Positions 19,711-28,435 of a DNA stretch of 45,974 bases are shown here, piece after piece. Within the stretch, counting starts at the first letter, position 1; every line of letters starts with the position of its first letter. The notes below the pieces were generated by a model. The model was not told where the DNA came from. It made no database searches and saw only the letters and a program-made list of their open reading frames with translations. Source of the DNA: Sulfurihydrogenibium sp. (GTDB lineage: Bacteria; Aquificota; Aquificia; Aquificales; Hydrogenothermaceae); the NCBI RefSeq assembly GCF_027448985.1, contig NZ_DAIDMN010000003.1, positions 1 to 45,974 on the forward strand, written 5' to 3'. A program made the position numbers and the translations under genes.

Positions 19711-20100
19711 ATGAACATAGTTAAAGGTTATATAGTCGGTATTGAATTTACTGATACAATCTCTCAAATAAAGTTGAATACAGAAATTGGGGATTTTTAC
19801 TGTGTTGTACTTGAAAATCCGGATACCGCTAACTACTTAAAGATAGATAACACGGTAAACCTTATATTCAAAGAAACTGATTTTGTAGTTTGTAGAGATA
19901 AAATACACCCTTTTAACACTTTTCAAGGAACTGTTAAATCTATCTTTAAAGGACAACTCTTCACAAGAGTTTTTATTGAAAATAAAGGTCTTCAATTTTC
20001 GGCTTTAATTACTAATTTAGAGTTTGATAATCTTCTTATAGATATCGGTAGCCAAATCTATTTTTACATAAAACCTACAAACATTATTTTGGAGGTGTAG
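19711..20100 (+). CDS. di-TOBE (molbindin-like) molybdate-binding protein
   Basis: 129 residues made of two similar halves. Residues 3-57 (KGYIVGIEFTDTISQIKLNT...) and 70-128 (FQGTVKSIFKGQLFTRVFIE...) each have the TOBE/Mop beta pattern. There is no DNA-binding helix-turn-helix, so it is not a full ModE. It sits between modA and modB, so an intracellular molybdate-binding or storage role (ModG-like) is likely. The weak spacing and divergence make the family call less than certain. Confidence 0.65.
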   Translation: MNIVKGYIVGIEFTDTISQIKLNTEIGDFYCVVLENPDTANYLKIDNTVNLIFKETDFVVCRDKIHPFNTFQGTVKSIFKGQLFTRVFIENKGLQFSALITNLEFDNLLIDIGSQIYFYIKPTNIILEV

Positions 20101-20101
20101 G

Positions 20102-20785
20102 TTGTTAGAAATTCTTAAACAGATAGATTACTCTCCTTTTTTTCTAACCTTTAAGCTTGCTTTTATTACCACTTTAATTTTGTTTGTTGTTGGTATTCCG
20201 GTTTCATACTTTTTGGCTTACTCAAAATTTAGATTCAAATCTGCTTTTGAGGCTGTTGTGGCACTTCCTTTGGTGTTACCACCTTCTGTTTTGGGTTTTT
20301 ATCTTCTGTTAATCCTATCAAAAAATGGTTTTTTAGGTAAGTTTTGGGAAGAGAATTTTGGTCATCAACTTGCATTTCATTTTGAGGGTATTGTTATAGC
20401 ATCTGTAATATTTAGTTTTCCTTTTATGGTTCATCCCTTAACATCCGGATTTAAATCTGTAAATAAATCTTTGATAGAGGCTGCTTACACTTTGGGAAAA
20501 TCAAAATTGGAGACACTTTTCAAAGTTATCCTTCCTAACATGAAACCTGCAATAATCACTGGAATAACCTTGTCTTTTGCCCATACCATTGGAGAGTTTG
20601 GTGTTGTTTTGATGGTAGGAGGAAGTATTGAAGGAGAAACAAAAGTGGTCTCTATAGCTATTTACGATGCCGTTGAAAGGTTAGATTACACAACAGCCCA
20701 CGTTTATGCCGCAATACTTTTTGGTTTATCATTTTTTGTTTTACTGGTTGTTTATATGCTCAATAAAAGGTTTGAGATAAAATGA
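20102..20785 (+). CDS. modB: molybdate ABC transporter permease
   Basis: 227 residues with about six membrane helices. The BPD-transport EAA-type loop is present (EAAYTLGKSKLETLFKVILPNMKPAIITG), as is ALPLVLPPSVLGFYLL, typical of ModB/CysT permeases. It begins with TTG directly after the di-TOBE stop, with GGAGG upstream, and its end overlaps modC. Confidence 0.92.
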   Translation: MLEILKQIDYSPFFLTFKLAFITTLILFVVGIPVSYFLAYSKFRFKSAFEAVVALPLVLPPSVLGFYLLLILSKNGFLGKFWEENFGHQLAFHFEGIVIASVIFSFPFMVHPLTSGFKSVNKSLIEAAYTLGKSKLETLFKVILPNMKPAIITGITLSFAHTIGEFGVVLMVGGSIEGETKVVSIAIYDAVERLDYTTAHVYAAILFGLSFFVLLVVYMLNKRFEIK

Positions 20786-21642
20786 TAGTTGTTGATGTTA
20801 AAAAGGAGCTTATTGGTTATAAAGGAAAGTTTACTTTAGATGTAAGTTTTAAAGTGGAAAAAGGAGAGTTTTTAACGATATTTGGAAAATCCGGAAGTGG
20901 TAAAACAACTGTACTTAGAATTATTGCAGGGCTTGAAAATCCAGATGAAGGATACATAGAGTTTGACGGTAAGGTGTACTTTGATTCTAAAAAAGGTGTT
21001 AATCTGCCACCACAAAAAAGAAATGTAGGATTTGTCTTTCAAAACTACGCCCTTTTTCCCAACATGACAGTTTACGAGAATGTAGCTTTTGCACTGGACA
21101 AAGAAGAAAGGGATAAAGTTGATGAGATTTTAAAAGTTGTAGAGCTTTACAACCTTAAAGACAGATATCCTTCATCACTATCGGGAGGACAACAACAGAG
21201 GGTTGCGTTGGCAAGAGCGATTGTAAAGAATCCGGATATACTACTTTTAGACGAGCCTTTGTCTGCCCTTGATTACTCAATACGATTAAAACTTCAGGAC
21301 CAGCTAAAAAAACTTCATAAAATGTTTAATCTTACAACACTTTTAGTTTCTCACGACAAACCGGAGGTTTTCAAACTATCCGATAGAGTTATTTACCTTG
21401 AAGATGGAAAGATAAAAAAAGAAGGAACTCCAAGGGAAGTTTTTATAGAAAAAAGTATATCCGGAAAGTTTTCGTTTTACGGAACAGTTTTAGATATTAG
21501 AAAATCTGATATTTTAAACATAGTTACAGTTGATATAAACGGTAATCTTGTAGAAGTAGCTACAACAGAAGATTTTAACATTGGAGATGAAGTTTTGGTA
21601 GGAGCAAAAGCCTTTAATCCTATTATCAAAAAAATCAGTTAA
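20782..21642 (+). CDS. modC: molybdate ABC transporter ATP-binding protein
   Basis: 286 residues. Walker A GKSGSGKTT, signature LSGGQQQR and Walker B ILLLDEP are complete, and a C-terminal TOBE-like segment follows (FYGTVLDIRKSD...). It starts within an ATGA overlap with modB, so the two are coupled. Its last eight bases overlap the convergent DUF3108-like gene. Confidence 0.92.
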   Translation: MIVVDVKKELIGYKGKFTLDVSFKVEKGEFLTIFGKSGSGKTTVLRIIAGLENPDEGYIEFDGKVYFDSKKGVNLPPQKRNVGFVFQNYALFPNMTVYENVAFALDKEERDKVDEILKVVELYNLKDRYPSSLSGGQQQRVALARAIVKNPDILLLDEPLSALDYSIRLKLQDQLKKLHKMFNLTTLLVSHDKPEVFKLSDRVIYLEDGKIKKEGTPREVFIEKSISGKFSFYGTVLDIRKSDILNIVTVDINGNLVEVATTEDFNIGDEVLVGAKAFNPIIKKIS

Positions 21643-22273
21643 TCTTTTCAAGAGTTATATTTACTTTACCTTCTATCTCAATCCGGTAAGGTGTATTTTC
21701 ATTTTTCTTTATAAAAACCATTATTTTTTTCGTCTTGCTTTTTTGAGGTTCAAAAATGTATTTAATCTCATTACCCGTTTCTTCTTTTGATATTAAGACT
21801 GGAGCGTTATTTATATAAATTTTCATAGATAAAACTTCATCCGGAGAGATTTTACCTTTAAAGAAATTTGCTATTATAGGAAGCCATGGTTTTTTTTCGT
21901 AAATCTCCTGATTTTCATATATTCTTTCTTTCTTGTTTTCTTTCTCATAAAGAGCTTTATACTCACCTTCTTCCATATACAGAAAATCGTAGTTATAAAG
22001 CCAGCTTAGAGATTTGTAGGTTTGCCCCTTTGCTTCTATTTTTCCATCTTTGTTTGTAATGTACATGTCAGCAACTGCCAACCCCATTGCGTAAACTTTG
22101 TACACCACATAGTTCTTAACTTCACTGTTTTTTGCATTTTCTTTGTTTGTATCTTCGTTGTTTGAATATGTTGTTATGTACAAAGGCTCTGTTTTATAAA
22201 CATCTTCCTGAGAGTTTACCTGAGATAGTAAAACAGGAGTAAAAAGGGTTATCGGTAAAAAAACCTCTATCAC
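21635..22273 (-). CDS. exported protein, DUF3108-like
   Basis: 212 residues with an N-terminal signal-like stretch (IEVFLPITLFTPVLLSQV). The body (YVVYKVYAMGLAVADMYITNKDGKIEAKGQTYKSLSWLYNYD) resembles DUF3108 envelope proteins, a family without known function. It starts at GTG inside a four-base overlap with radC. The family call is from pattern memory and only moderately sure. Confidence 0.55.
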   Translation of the reverse strand: MIEVFLPITLFTPVLLSQVNSQEDVYKTEPLYITTYSNNEDTNKENAKNSEVKNYVVYKVYAMGLAVADMYITNKDGKIEAKGQTYKSLSWLYNYDFLYMEEGEYKALYEKENKKERIYENQEIYEKKPWLPIIANFFKGKISPDEVLSMKIYINNAPVLISKEETGNEIKYIFEPQKSKTKKIMVFIKKNENTPYRIEIEGKVNITLEKIN

Positions 22274-22959
22274 AGAAGACCTTCCTTAGCAAAACTGAAA
22301 AAGTCTGATTTTCCTATTATGATATGGTCCAAAATCTCAAAACCAAGTTCAATTGAAATGTTAAACAGTTTTTTTGTAAAGTCTATATCCTCTTGGGAAG
22401 GTTTGCTACTTGCGTTTGGGTGATTGTGGGCAACTATAATTCCGTTGCAGTTGTATTTTAAAGCGTAGTACAAAATGTCTCTTGGTAACACTCTTACAAC
22501 GTTCAACGAACCTTTTGCTATGGTTTCCTTTGCTAAAAGCTCATTTGAACTGTTTAAGTAAAGGGCAACCATATGTTCTTGTGATTCTTTTGATAAATAC
22601 TTTAAAAGCTGGTAAGCATCGGATACAGAAGTTATTTTTATTCTATCTTCTGGTTCTTCCATTCTTTTTGCTATCTCTATTATTGATAGAATTTGAAGAG
22701 CTTTTGCAAAACCTATTCCTTTTATTTTCTTTAAATCTTCTAAGGTAAGATTTTTCAAATCTTTAAAAGATTTTCCGTTTAATATTTTTTGAGACAAACC
22801 TAAAACGTTTATACCTTTTGTTCCAGAGCCGAGAGATATGGCTAACAACTCTTCATCAGAAAGAGAAGAAAAGCCGTATTTAACGGCTTTTTCTCTTGGT
22901 AGTAAATCCTTAGGTAAATCTTTAATGGGTTTTTTATATAAAACTCTATCCTGTTTCAT
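22270..22959 (-). CDS. radC: RadC family JAB-domain protein
   Basis: 229 residues. A helix-hairpin-helix-like region (LEDLKKIKGIGFAKALQI) is followed by a JAB/MPN domain with the metal motif VAHNHPNASSKPSQED (HxHx...SxxD). RadC proteins are widespread; the old DNA-repair assignment is not well supported and biochemical function is unknown. It is translated just before the DUF3108-like gene. Confidence 0.9.
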   Translation of the reverse strand: MKQDRVLYKKPIKDLPKDLLPREKAVKYGFSSLSDEELLAISLGSGTKGINVLGLSQKILNGKSFKDLKNLTLEDLKKIKGIGFAKALQILSIIEIAKRMEEPEDRIKITSVSDAYQLLKYLSKESQEHMVALYLNSSNELLAKETIAKGSLNVVRVLPRDILYYALKYNCNGIIVAHNHPNASSKPSQEDIDFTKKLFNISIELGFEILDHIIIGKSDFFSFAKEGLL

Positions 22960-22965
22960 AAAAAA

Positions 22966-23439
22966 TCAATCTCTATGCCAGTATACTCTTACGTATTTTT
23001 TTCCTTCCGGGTAGTTGAGTTTTAAATCACCTTTGTAGGCTCTATGGACCGCCTCTCCTACTCTCCTTGCAAGATGTTCGTAAGTTGTTCTTATAACCAT
23101 TTTTCCATTTTCTTCTTTAATGTCTATAATTCTTTCTAAAGGTCTGTAAGCCATCTCTTCTTCTTCAACATTCTTTATAAGATTTAGAATTTCATCTTTG
23201 TGTTTTTGTAAAAACTCTCCTTCCAAGTAAACAACTCCACCTTCGTAGTTATCCTCTATTCTTCTACAGGCAGGACAGATTATTTTTTGTGCATTTTGAG
23301 GAACTTCTTTCATCCATTCAAATATTCCATCATGAAACACAACTCCACATCTTTCACATACAGAAGGGTCGTGATACTTTTCTTTTGTAAAGTATGGGTC
23401 ATGAACGTACTCTTGAATCAACTTGTCCATTCTCTTCAT
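22966..23439 (-). CDS. zinc-ribbon protein, BCAM0308-like
   Basis: 157 residues. It has CERCG and CPACRR, two CxxC pairs forming a zinc ribbon near residues 28-60. These are followed by an alpha/beta part ending VGEAVHRAYKGDLKLNYPEGKKYVRVYWHRD. The layout matches the BCAM0308 family, related in fold to the N-terminal part of archaeal/eukaryal NMD3; no function is proven. AAGGAGAG precedes the start. Confidence 0.6.
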   Translation of the reverse strand: MKRMDKLIQEYVHDPYFTKEKYHDPSVCERCGVVFHDGIFEWMKEVPQNAQKIICPACRRIEDNYEGGVVYLEGEFLQKHKDEILNLIKNVEEEEMAYRPLERIIDIKEENGKMVIRTTYEHLARRVGEAVHRAYKGDLKLNYPEGKKYVRVYWHRD

Positions 23440-23451
23440 CGCATCTCTCCT

Positions 23452-23820
23452 TTATAGGTTATATTTTTTCTTATATTCATAGATAACATCTCTATATAAT
23501 ATATCAATTATATCGTAAGGGCAACTGTTTGGTAGGTTTACATTTTTGATTCCATTTTTCAATAAATCTTTGCGTATGATTTTTAATGCTTCTTCCCAAG
23601 CTTTTTGTATAGTTTCAAAGCTTTCTATAAATCTTTCTAGAGAGGGCATATCTGAAACTAAATCTTCAATTTCTTTTCTTGCGTTAACTATGCTATTAAT
23701 CCAGTTTTTACCACCTTTCGTTTTGTGTGACGCTATACCTGTATAATTATCCCATTTGTATAAATGGGCTAAAATTATCGCTAAATAACTTATTAAACTT
23801 CTTTCATCCCTTTTACTCAA
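23452..23820 (-). CDS. DUF29 family protein lacking the N-terminal segment
   Basis: 122 residues starting at TTG. The sequence (SYLAIILAHLYKWDN ... ARKEIEDLVSDMPSLERF ... LPNSCPYDIIDILYRD) is the middle and end of a DUF29 protein. It lacks the usual DYYxW...DWxNLIxELE opening of about 45 residues. It lies four bases after a second DUF29 gene that has this opening. DUF29 function is unknown. It may be a real short paralogue or a truncated remnant. Confidence 0.55.
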   Translation of the reverse strand: MSKRDERSLISYLAIILAHLYKWDNYTGIASHKTKGGKNWINSIVNARKEIEDLVSDMPSLERFIESFETIQKAWEEALKIIRKDLLKNGIKNVNLPNSCPYDIIDILYRDVIYEYKKKYNL

Positions 23821-23824
23821 AAAT

Positions 23825-24352
23825 TTACCTTGTATCGTTTAATAAATCTGCAAATGCTTCAAATCCTTGTTCATGTAAAACTTTTTCTATGAATTTACTT
23901 ATAAAACTATCAGGTTCATTAGGCAAATCTTGAATTTGCATGTTCTTTTTGAAAAGATACACAGTAATTAGATTTTTGGCTAATTTCCATGCGGTATTTA
24001 AATCAATTTTTTTAAGTGAAGGGGAATCTTTGACTATTTTCTCAACTTTTAAAATATAATTGAATGTGTTTTCTACAATCTTTTTTTGCTCTTTTTTTTC
24101 ATTTTTGTTAATTTCGTTTTTATTTTTATAAATTGTTTTAATTATATAAAGATTTGCCATTATCTTTGCGATGTACTTATAGAGGTTTATTTTTTCTTGG
24201 TTTTTTAAACTTTCTAATTCTAAAATTAAATTTTTCCAATCAACCTGATTGAACTTCCCCTCTTTTATAAGTGCTAAATTTTTTTCAAACCACATGTAGT
24301 AATCTGTATTATAGAGGTTTTTTTCTTCTTTTTTTAAAATCTGTTTTTTCAT
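23825..24352 (-). CDS. DUF29 family protein
   Basis: About 175 residues from the ATG at 24352, which has AAGGATGG upstream. The track start at 24412 would run over the dnaE promoter region. It has the DUF29 opening NTDYYMWFEKNLALIKEGKF ... DWKNLILELESL, then a Lys-rich middle with runs of K/N/E that is poorly conserved. No function is known. It is divergent from dnaE. Confidence 0.6.
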   Translation of the reverse strand: MKKQILKKEEKNLYNTDYYMWFEKNLALIKEGKFNQVDWKNLILELESLKNQEKINLYKYIAKIMANLYIIKTIYKNKNEINKNEKKEQKKIVENTFNYILKVEKIVKDSPSLKKIDLNTAWKLAKNLITVYLFKKNMQIQDLPNEPDSFISKFIEKVLHEQGFEAFADLLNDTR

Positions 24353-24403
24353 TTTTATCCATCCTTTGTCATGTATCTTTGTAATTTTATCATATATCAT
24401 AAA

Positions 24404-24409
24404 TATAAT
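24404..24409 (+). promoter_or_regulatory. candidate -10 of dnaE
   Basis: TATAAT about 75 bases upstream of the preferred dnaE start in the divergent DUF29/dnaE gap; -35 not clear. A TCCGGA site follows at about 24440. Confidence 0.35.
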
Positions 24410-24485
24410 CAAAAATTTTAGTTTTGGAAATTGAGGAATCCGGATGTAAATTATTATGGTTCAAAAAATCTGTAAGGGGTTAGAT

Positions 24486-27400
24486 ATGGGAAAGGATTTT
24501 GTTCATCTGCATTTGCATACTCATTACTCTCTGTTGGATGGTGCAATTAAGATAAAGGATTTGGCTAAAAAGGCTGTAGAGTATGGGTATAAAGCAGTTG
24601 GACTTACCGACCATGGAAACATTTTTGGGGCTGTTGAGTTTTATCAAGAGATGAAGAGTGTAGGTGTAAAACCTATCATAGGTATGGAAAGCTATTTTAC
24701 AAACAACAGGTTTGAGAAAAAAGGAGAAGGGTCGGACGATATTCTAACGGATAAAAATTACCATCTTATTTTGTTTGCAAAGGATAAAACCGGATTTAAA
24801 AATCTTATGAAGTTGTCTTCGTTGGCTTACACGGAAGGTTTTTACTACAAGCCGAGAATAGATTGGGAGCTTTTAGAGAAGTACCATGAAGGACTAATCT
24901 GCCAAACTGCTTGTCTGAAAGGCTTTATCCCTCATCTTCTTTCAAAAGGGAAATACGAAGAAGCTAAATTTTATGCTAAAAAGCTAAAAGATATTTTCGG
25001 AGAGGACCTTTATTTTGAAATACAGTTAAATGGTTTAGAAGAACAAGAGGAAGCTAATAAAGGAATTATAAAGCTTGCAAAAGAGCTTGGTGTCAAAGTA
25101 GTAGGAACCAACGATTCTCATTATCTAAATCCGGAAGACCAGCCGGCTCACGATGTTATAAAAGCTCTCCAGATGAAAGAGACTTTAAAAAGCCTTCAAG
25201 AAAAAGGGAAGGCGTTTAAGGTAAAAGGTCTTCACTTTACTTCTCCGGAAGAGATGTATGAAAAGTTCAAAGGTTATGAAGAATATTTAAAAAATACGAT
25301 GGAGATAGCGGAAAAGTGTAATGTTGAGATAGATACGGCTGATACAAGAGGTTATCTTTTTCCTAAGTATCAGATTCCGGATGTAGAAAATCCAACCGCT
25401 GAAGATGTTGCAAGATACTTTGAAAAGTTGGCAAAAGAAGGTTTAGAAAAGAGATTAGAAAAGATAAAGAATTTATCATCTGAAAAACTTCAAGAGTACA
25501 GAGAAAGACTTCAGTATGAGATTGATGTTATAAATAAAATGGGATTTGCCGAGTACTTCCTGATAGTGCAAGATTTTATCAATTATGCAAAAAACAAAGG
25601 TATACCTGTTGGTCCAGGTAGAGGTTCAGCTGGTGGTTCTTTGGTTGCCTACTGCTTAGGAATAACAGAGATAGACCCTCTTAAACATGGATTAATTTTT
25701 GAAAGGTTTTTAAATCCAGAAAGAATATCTATGCCGGATATTGACGTAGATTTTTGTATGGACAACAGGGAAAAAGTAATAGAGTATGTAAAAAACAAGT
25801 ACGGAGAAGACAGTGTCGCTCAGATTATCACCTTCAACTTTATGAAATCAAAAATGGTTATAAGAGATGTTGCAAGAGTCTTGGGATTTCCTTATCAAGA
25901 AGCTGACAAAATAGCAAAGATGATACTTCCTGGACCGGTTCAAGGTACAACCCTTACAATAGAAGAAAACCTTGAAGCCAATCCGGATTTTAAAAAGTTA
26001 TACGAAACGGACCCAAAGGTTAGGGAGCTTTTAGATTTAGCAAGAAAATTAGAAGGTTCTGCAAGACATACAGGTATCCATGCTGCAGGAATAGTTATAG
26101 CACCCGGACCTTTAGATGAGTATGTACCTGTTTACAGAGATAAAGATGGAAACAAAGCGACCCAGTTTGAGATGAAAACCTTAGAACAACTTGGTCTTGT
26201 AAAAATGGACTTTTTAGGTCTAAAAACTCTTACAGAGTTAGACTTAATGAAAAAATTGATAAAAGAAAGACATGGTGTAGATGTAAACTATCTTGATATA
26301 CCCCTTGACGATGAGAATGTTTTCAAACTTCTTCAATCCGGAAAAACAACCGGTGTGTTCCAACTTGAAAGTAAAGGAATGCAAGATTTATTGGTACGCT
26401 TAAAACCTACAGTGTTTGACGAAATCATCGCCATCTTGGCTTTATTTAGACCTGGACCACTGATGAGTGGAATGGTAGATGAGTACATAGAGAGGAAACA
26501 CGGAAGAAAACCTGTAGAATATCCTTTTGATGAGGTAAAGGAAATACTTAGTGAAACATATGGGCTATGTTTGACTGGAGATACTTTAATAACGTTAGCA
26601 AACGGAACTTTGATACCTATTAAAGAGATAGTTGAAAAAAATTTTGTGGGTGAAGAAGTTTTATCTCTTGATGTTAATACAAATAAAATAGTTAGAAGTA
26701 AAATTACTCACTGCTTTTACAATGGAATAAAAGATGTATACAAGATAACATTATCAAACGGTTTAGAGATAAAAGCTACAGCAGACCATAAATTTTTGAC
26801 TCCTTTTGGCTGGAAAGAGGTTAAAAATCTAAATCCGGAAAGAGATTTATTAGCAATACCTATCAATGGAGATATAGGATTTACCTCCATCAAATCTATT
26901 GAATATTTTGGAAAGGAACATGTTTATGATATTGAAGTTGAAAAAACTCACAACTTTATAGCCAATAATATTATTTCTCATAACTGTATATACCAGGAAC
27001 AGATAATGTTTATGTCAAACATTCTATCTGGTTTTTCGATGGCAGAAGCTGATACCCTTAGAAAAGCCATAGGAAAGAAAAATGCTGAAACTATGGCAAA
27101 GATGAAAAACAGATTTGTAGAAGGAGCTGTAGAAAGAGGATTCAGTAGAGAAAAAGTAGAAAAACTGTGGGAAGATATTGAAAAGTTTGCATCATACTCT
27201 TTCAACAAATCTCACTCAACAGCTTACGCTTACCTAACATACTGGACAGCATGGGTAAAAACTTATTACACCGACGAATTTTTTGCAGTAAAACTATCTA
27301 CCGAAGCAAATGATACAAAATTTTTAAACCTACTTTCAGATATGGAAAACTTTGGTATAAAACTTCTTCCACCGGATATCAACAAAAGTATGAAAGACTT

Positions 27401-28421
27401 TTATATAGAATCTCCTAAAAACATCCGATTTGGTCTTGCAAGAATAAAAAACGTTGGAGAATCTTCAGCACAAGAAATAGTAAAAGAAAGACGGGAGAGA
27501 GGAAACTACGTTGATATATACGATTTTTGTGAAAGGTTGGATACAAAGACGGCAAACAAGAGAGTTTTAGAAAGTCTTATAAAAGCCGGAGCCTTTGACT
27601 TTGAAAAAGTGGACAGAGCAGTTTTACTACATAATGTTGACAAAGCCATATCAACAGGACAAAAAGCCAGAGAAAGTAAAATAGTTGGACAAAACTCTCT
27701 ATTTGCCCTTACAACTACTCCTGTTGTCAACGTAAAACATATTTACGATGATACAGGTATAACAAAACTAACAGATAGAGAAAAATTAAAGTATGAAAAA
27801 GAAGTCCTTGGATTTTACCTTACAGGTCATCCTATAAATGCTTACAAGAAAGAACTTGGAAACAAAGTATCAAAAATAGGAGCTCTTTACGAAGATATTT
27901 TCGGAAGTAAAAGATTATCCGGTGATATAAAAGTAAAGTTAGCAGGTGTGGTAGATGAGATTAAAATGAAAAAAACAAAATCCGGAAATACGATGATGGT
28001 ATTTAACTTTTCAGACGAAACAGGTCAGATAGACTGTAGAGCATTTCCTGAAAAATTAGACAACAAAGAACTTTTAAAAGATGATAGTATAGTTGTATTA
28101 GAAGGCTTTATAGAAGTAGACGAAGAACAGGAGAAAATATCGATGAACGTGGTAGGAGTAGAACCGATAGAAAACTTTTTAAAAGATATAAAAGGAATAA
28201 AAATAAAAATACACAAAGAAAAGGCTATGAACGGATTACTTCCAAAACTCCAAAGGATTTTTGAAAAGTACAAAGGAGACAAAGAAGTAGTGTTGTACAT
28301 TTACGATAAAAACTTTGAATGTGAAATTCAGCTTCATTCAGACTTTCATGTGGATTTAAAAGACGAGTTTAAATATGAGATTTTTCAGCATATATCAGAA
28401 AAAGATGTTATTTTATTTTAA
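24486..28421 (+). CDS. dnaE: DNA polymerase III alpha subunit, interrupted by an in-frame mini-intein
   Basis: 1311 residues from the ATG at 24486 (AAGGGG upstream; the track ATG at 24456 has no ribosome site). The PHP domain opens with FVHLHLHTHYSLLDG. The polymerase active site is in MPDIDVDF, the helix-hairpin-helix region is near IYDFCERL, and a C-terminal OB domain begins around VKLAGVVDEIKMKK. Removing the 139-residue intein leaves about 1172 residues, the normal DnaE length, and restores ETYGLCIYQEQIM across the splice point (the usual ETYGV-VYQEQ motif). The downstream FNKSHSTAYAYLTY site used by the cyanobacterial split intein is uninterrupted. mlaE follows after 14 bases. Confidence 0.95.
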   Translation: MGKDFVHLHLHTHYSLLDGAIKIKDLAKKAVEYGYKAVGLTDHGNIFGAVEFYQEMKSVGVKPIIGMESYFTNNRFEKKGEGSDDILTDKNYHLILFAKDKTGFKNLMKLSSLAYTEGFYYKPRIDWELLEKYHEGLICQTACLKGFIPHLLSKGKYEEAKFYAKKLKDIFGEDLYFEIQLNGLEEQEEANKGIIKLAKELGVKVVGTNDSHYLNPEDQPAHDVIKALQMKETLKSLQEKGKAFKVKGLHFTSPEEMYEKFKGYEEYLKNTMEIAEKCNVEIDTADTRGYLFPKYQIPDVENPTAEDVARYFEKLAKEGLEKRLEKIKNLSSEKLQEYRERLQYEIDVINKMGFAEYFLIVQDFINYAKNKGIPVGPGRGSAGGSLVAYCLGITEIDPLKHGLIFERFLNPERISMPDIDVDFCMDNREKVIEYVKNKYGEDSVAQIITFNFMKSKMVIRDVARVLGFPYQEADKIAKMILPGPVQGTTLTIEENLEANPDFKKLYETDPKVRELLDLARKLEGSARHTGIHAAGIVIAPGPLDEYVPVYRDKDGNKATQFEMKTLEQLGLVKMDFLGLKTLTELDLMKKLIKERHGVDVNYLDIPLDDENVFKLLQSGKTTGVFQLESKGMQDLLVRLKPTVFDEIIAILALFRPGPLMSGMVDEYIERKHGRKPVEYPFDEVKEILSETYGLCLTGDTLITLANGTLIPIKEIVEKNFVGEEVLSLDVNTNKIVRSKITHCFYNGIKDVYKITLSNGLEIKATADHKFLTPFGWKEVKNLNPERDLLAIPINGDIGFTSIKSIEYFGKEHVYDIEVEKTHNFIANNIISHNCIYQEQIMFMSNILSGFSMAEADTLRKAIGKKNAETMAKMKNRFVEGAVERGFSREKVEKLWEDIEKFASYSFNKSHSTAYAYLTYWTAWVKTYYTDEFFAVKLSTEANDTKFLNLLSDMENFGIKLLPPDINKSMKDFYIESPKNIRFGLARIKNVGESSAQEIVKERRERGNYVDIYDFCERLDTKTANKRVLESLIKAGAFDFEKVDRAVLLHNVDKAISTGQKARESKIVGQNSLFALTTTPVVNVKHIYDDTGITKLTDREKLKYEKEVLGFYLTGHPINAYKKELGNKVSKIGALYEDIFGSKRLSGDIKVKLAGVVDEIKMKKTKSGNTMMVFNFSDETGQIDCRAFPEKLDNKELLKDDSIVVLEGFIEVDEEQEKISMNVVGVEPIENFLKDIKGIKIKIHKEKAMNGLLPKLQRIFEKYKGDKEVVLYIYDKNFECEIQLHSDFHVDLKDEFKYEIFQHISEKDVILF
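26568..26984 (+). other. mini-intein in DnaE (139 aa, no homing endonuclease)
   Basis: It begins with Cys1 in block A (CLTGDTLITLANGTLIPI). Block B is NGLEIKATADHKFLT, with the TxxH motif as T-A-D-H. Block F is VYDIEVEKTHNFIAN, and the segment ends in His-Asn just before Cys+1 of CIYQEQ. All residues needed for class 1 protein splicing are present (Cys1, block B T/H, HN, Cys+1). There is no DOD or HNH endonuclease block; a few residues link the halves. Base composition and codon use look like the rest of dnaE, so it is probably an old, fixed intein. Confidence 0.93.
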
Positions 28422-28435
28422 AGGAAATTTTATAA

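Noticed and set aside
26568-26984. Split or cyanobacterial-type DnaE intein
   Set aside because: The intein is continuous in one frame, and the cyanobacterial site (FNKSHSTAY) downstream is uninterrupted.
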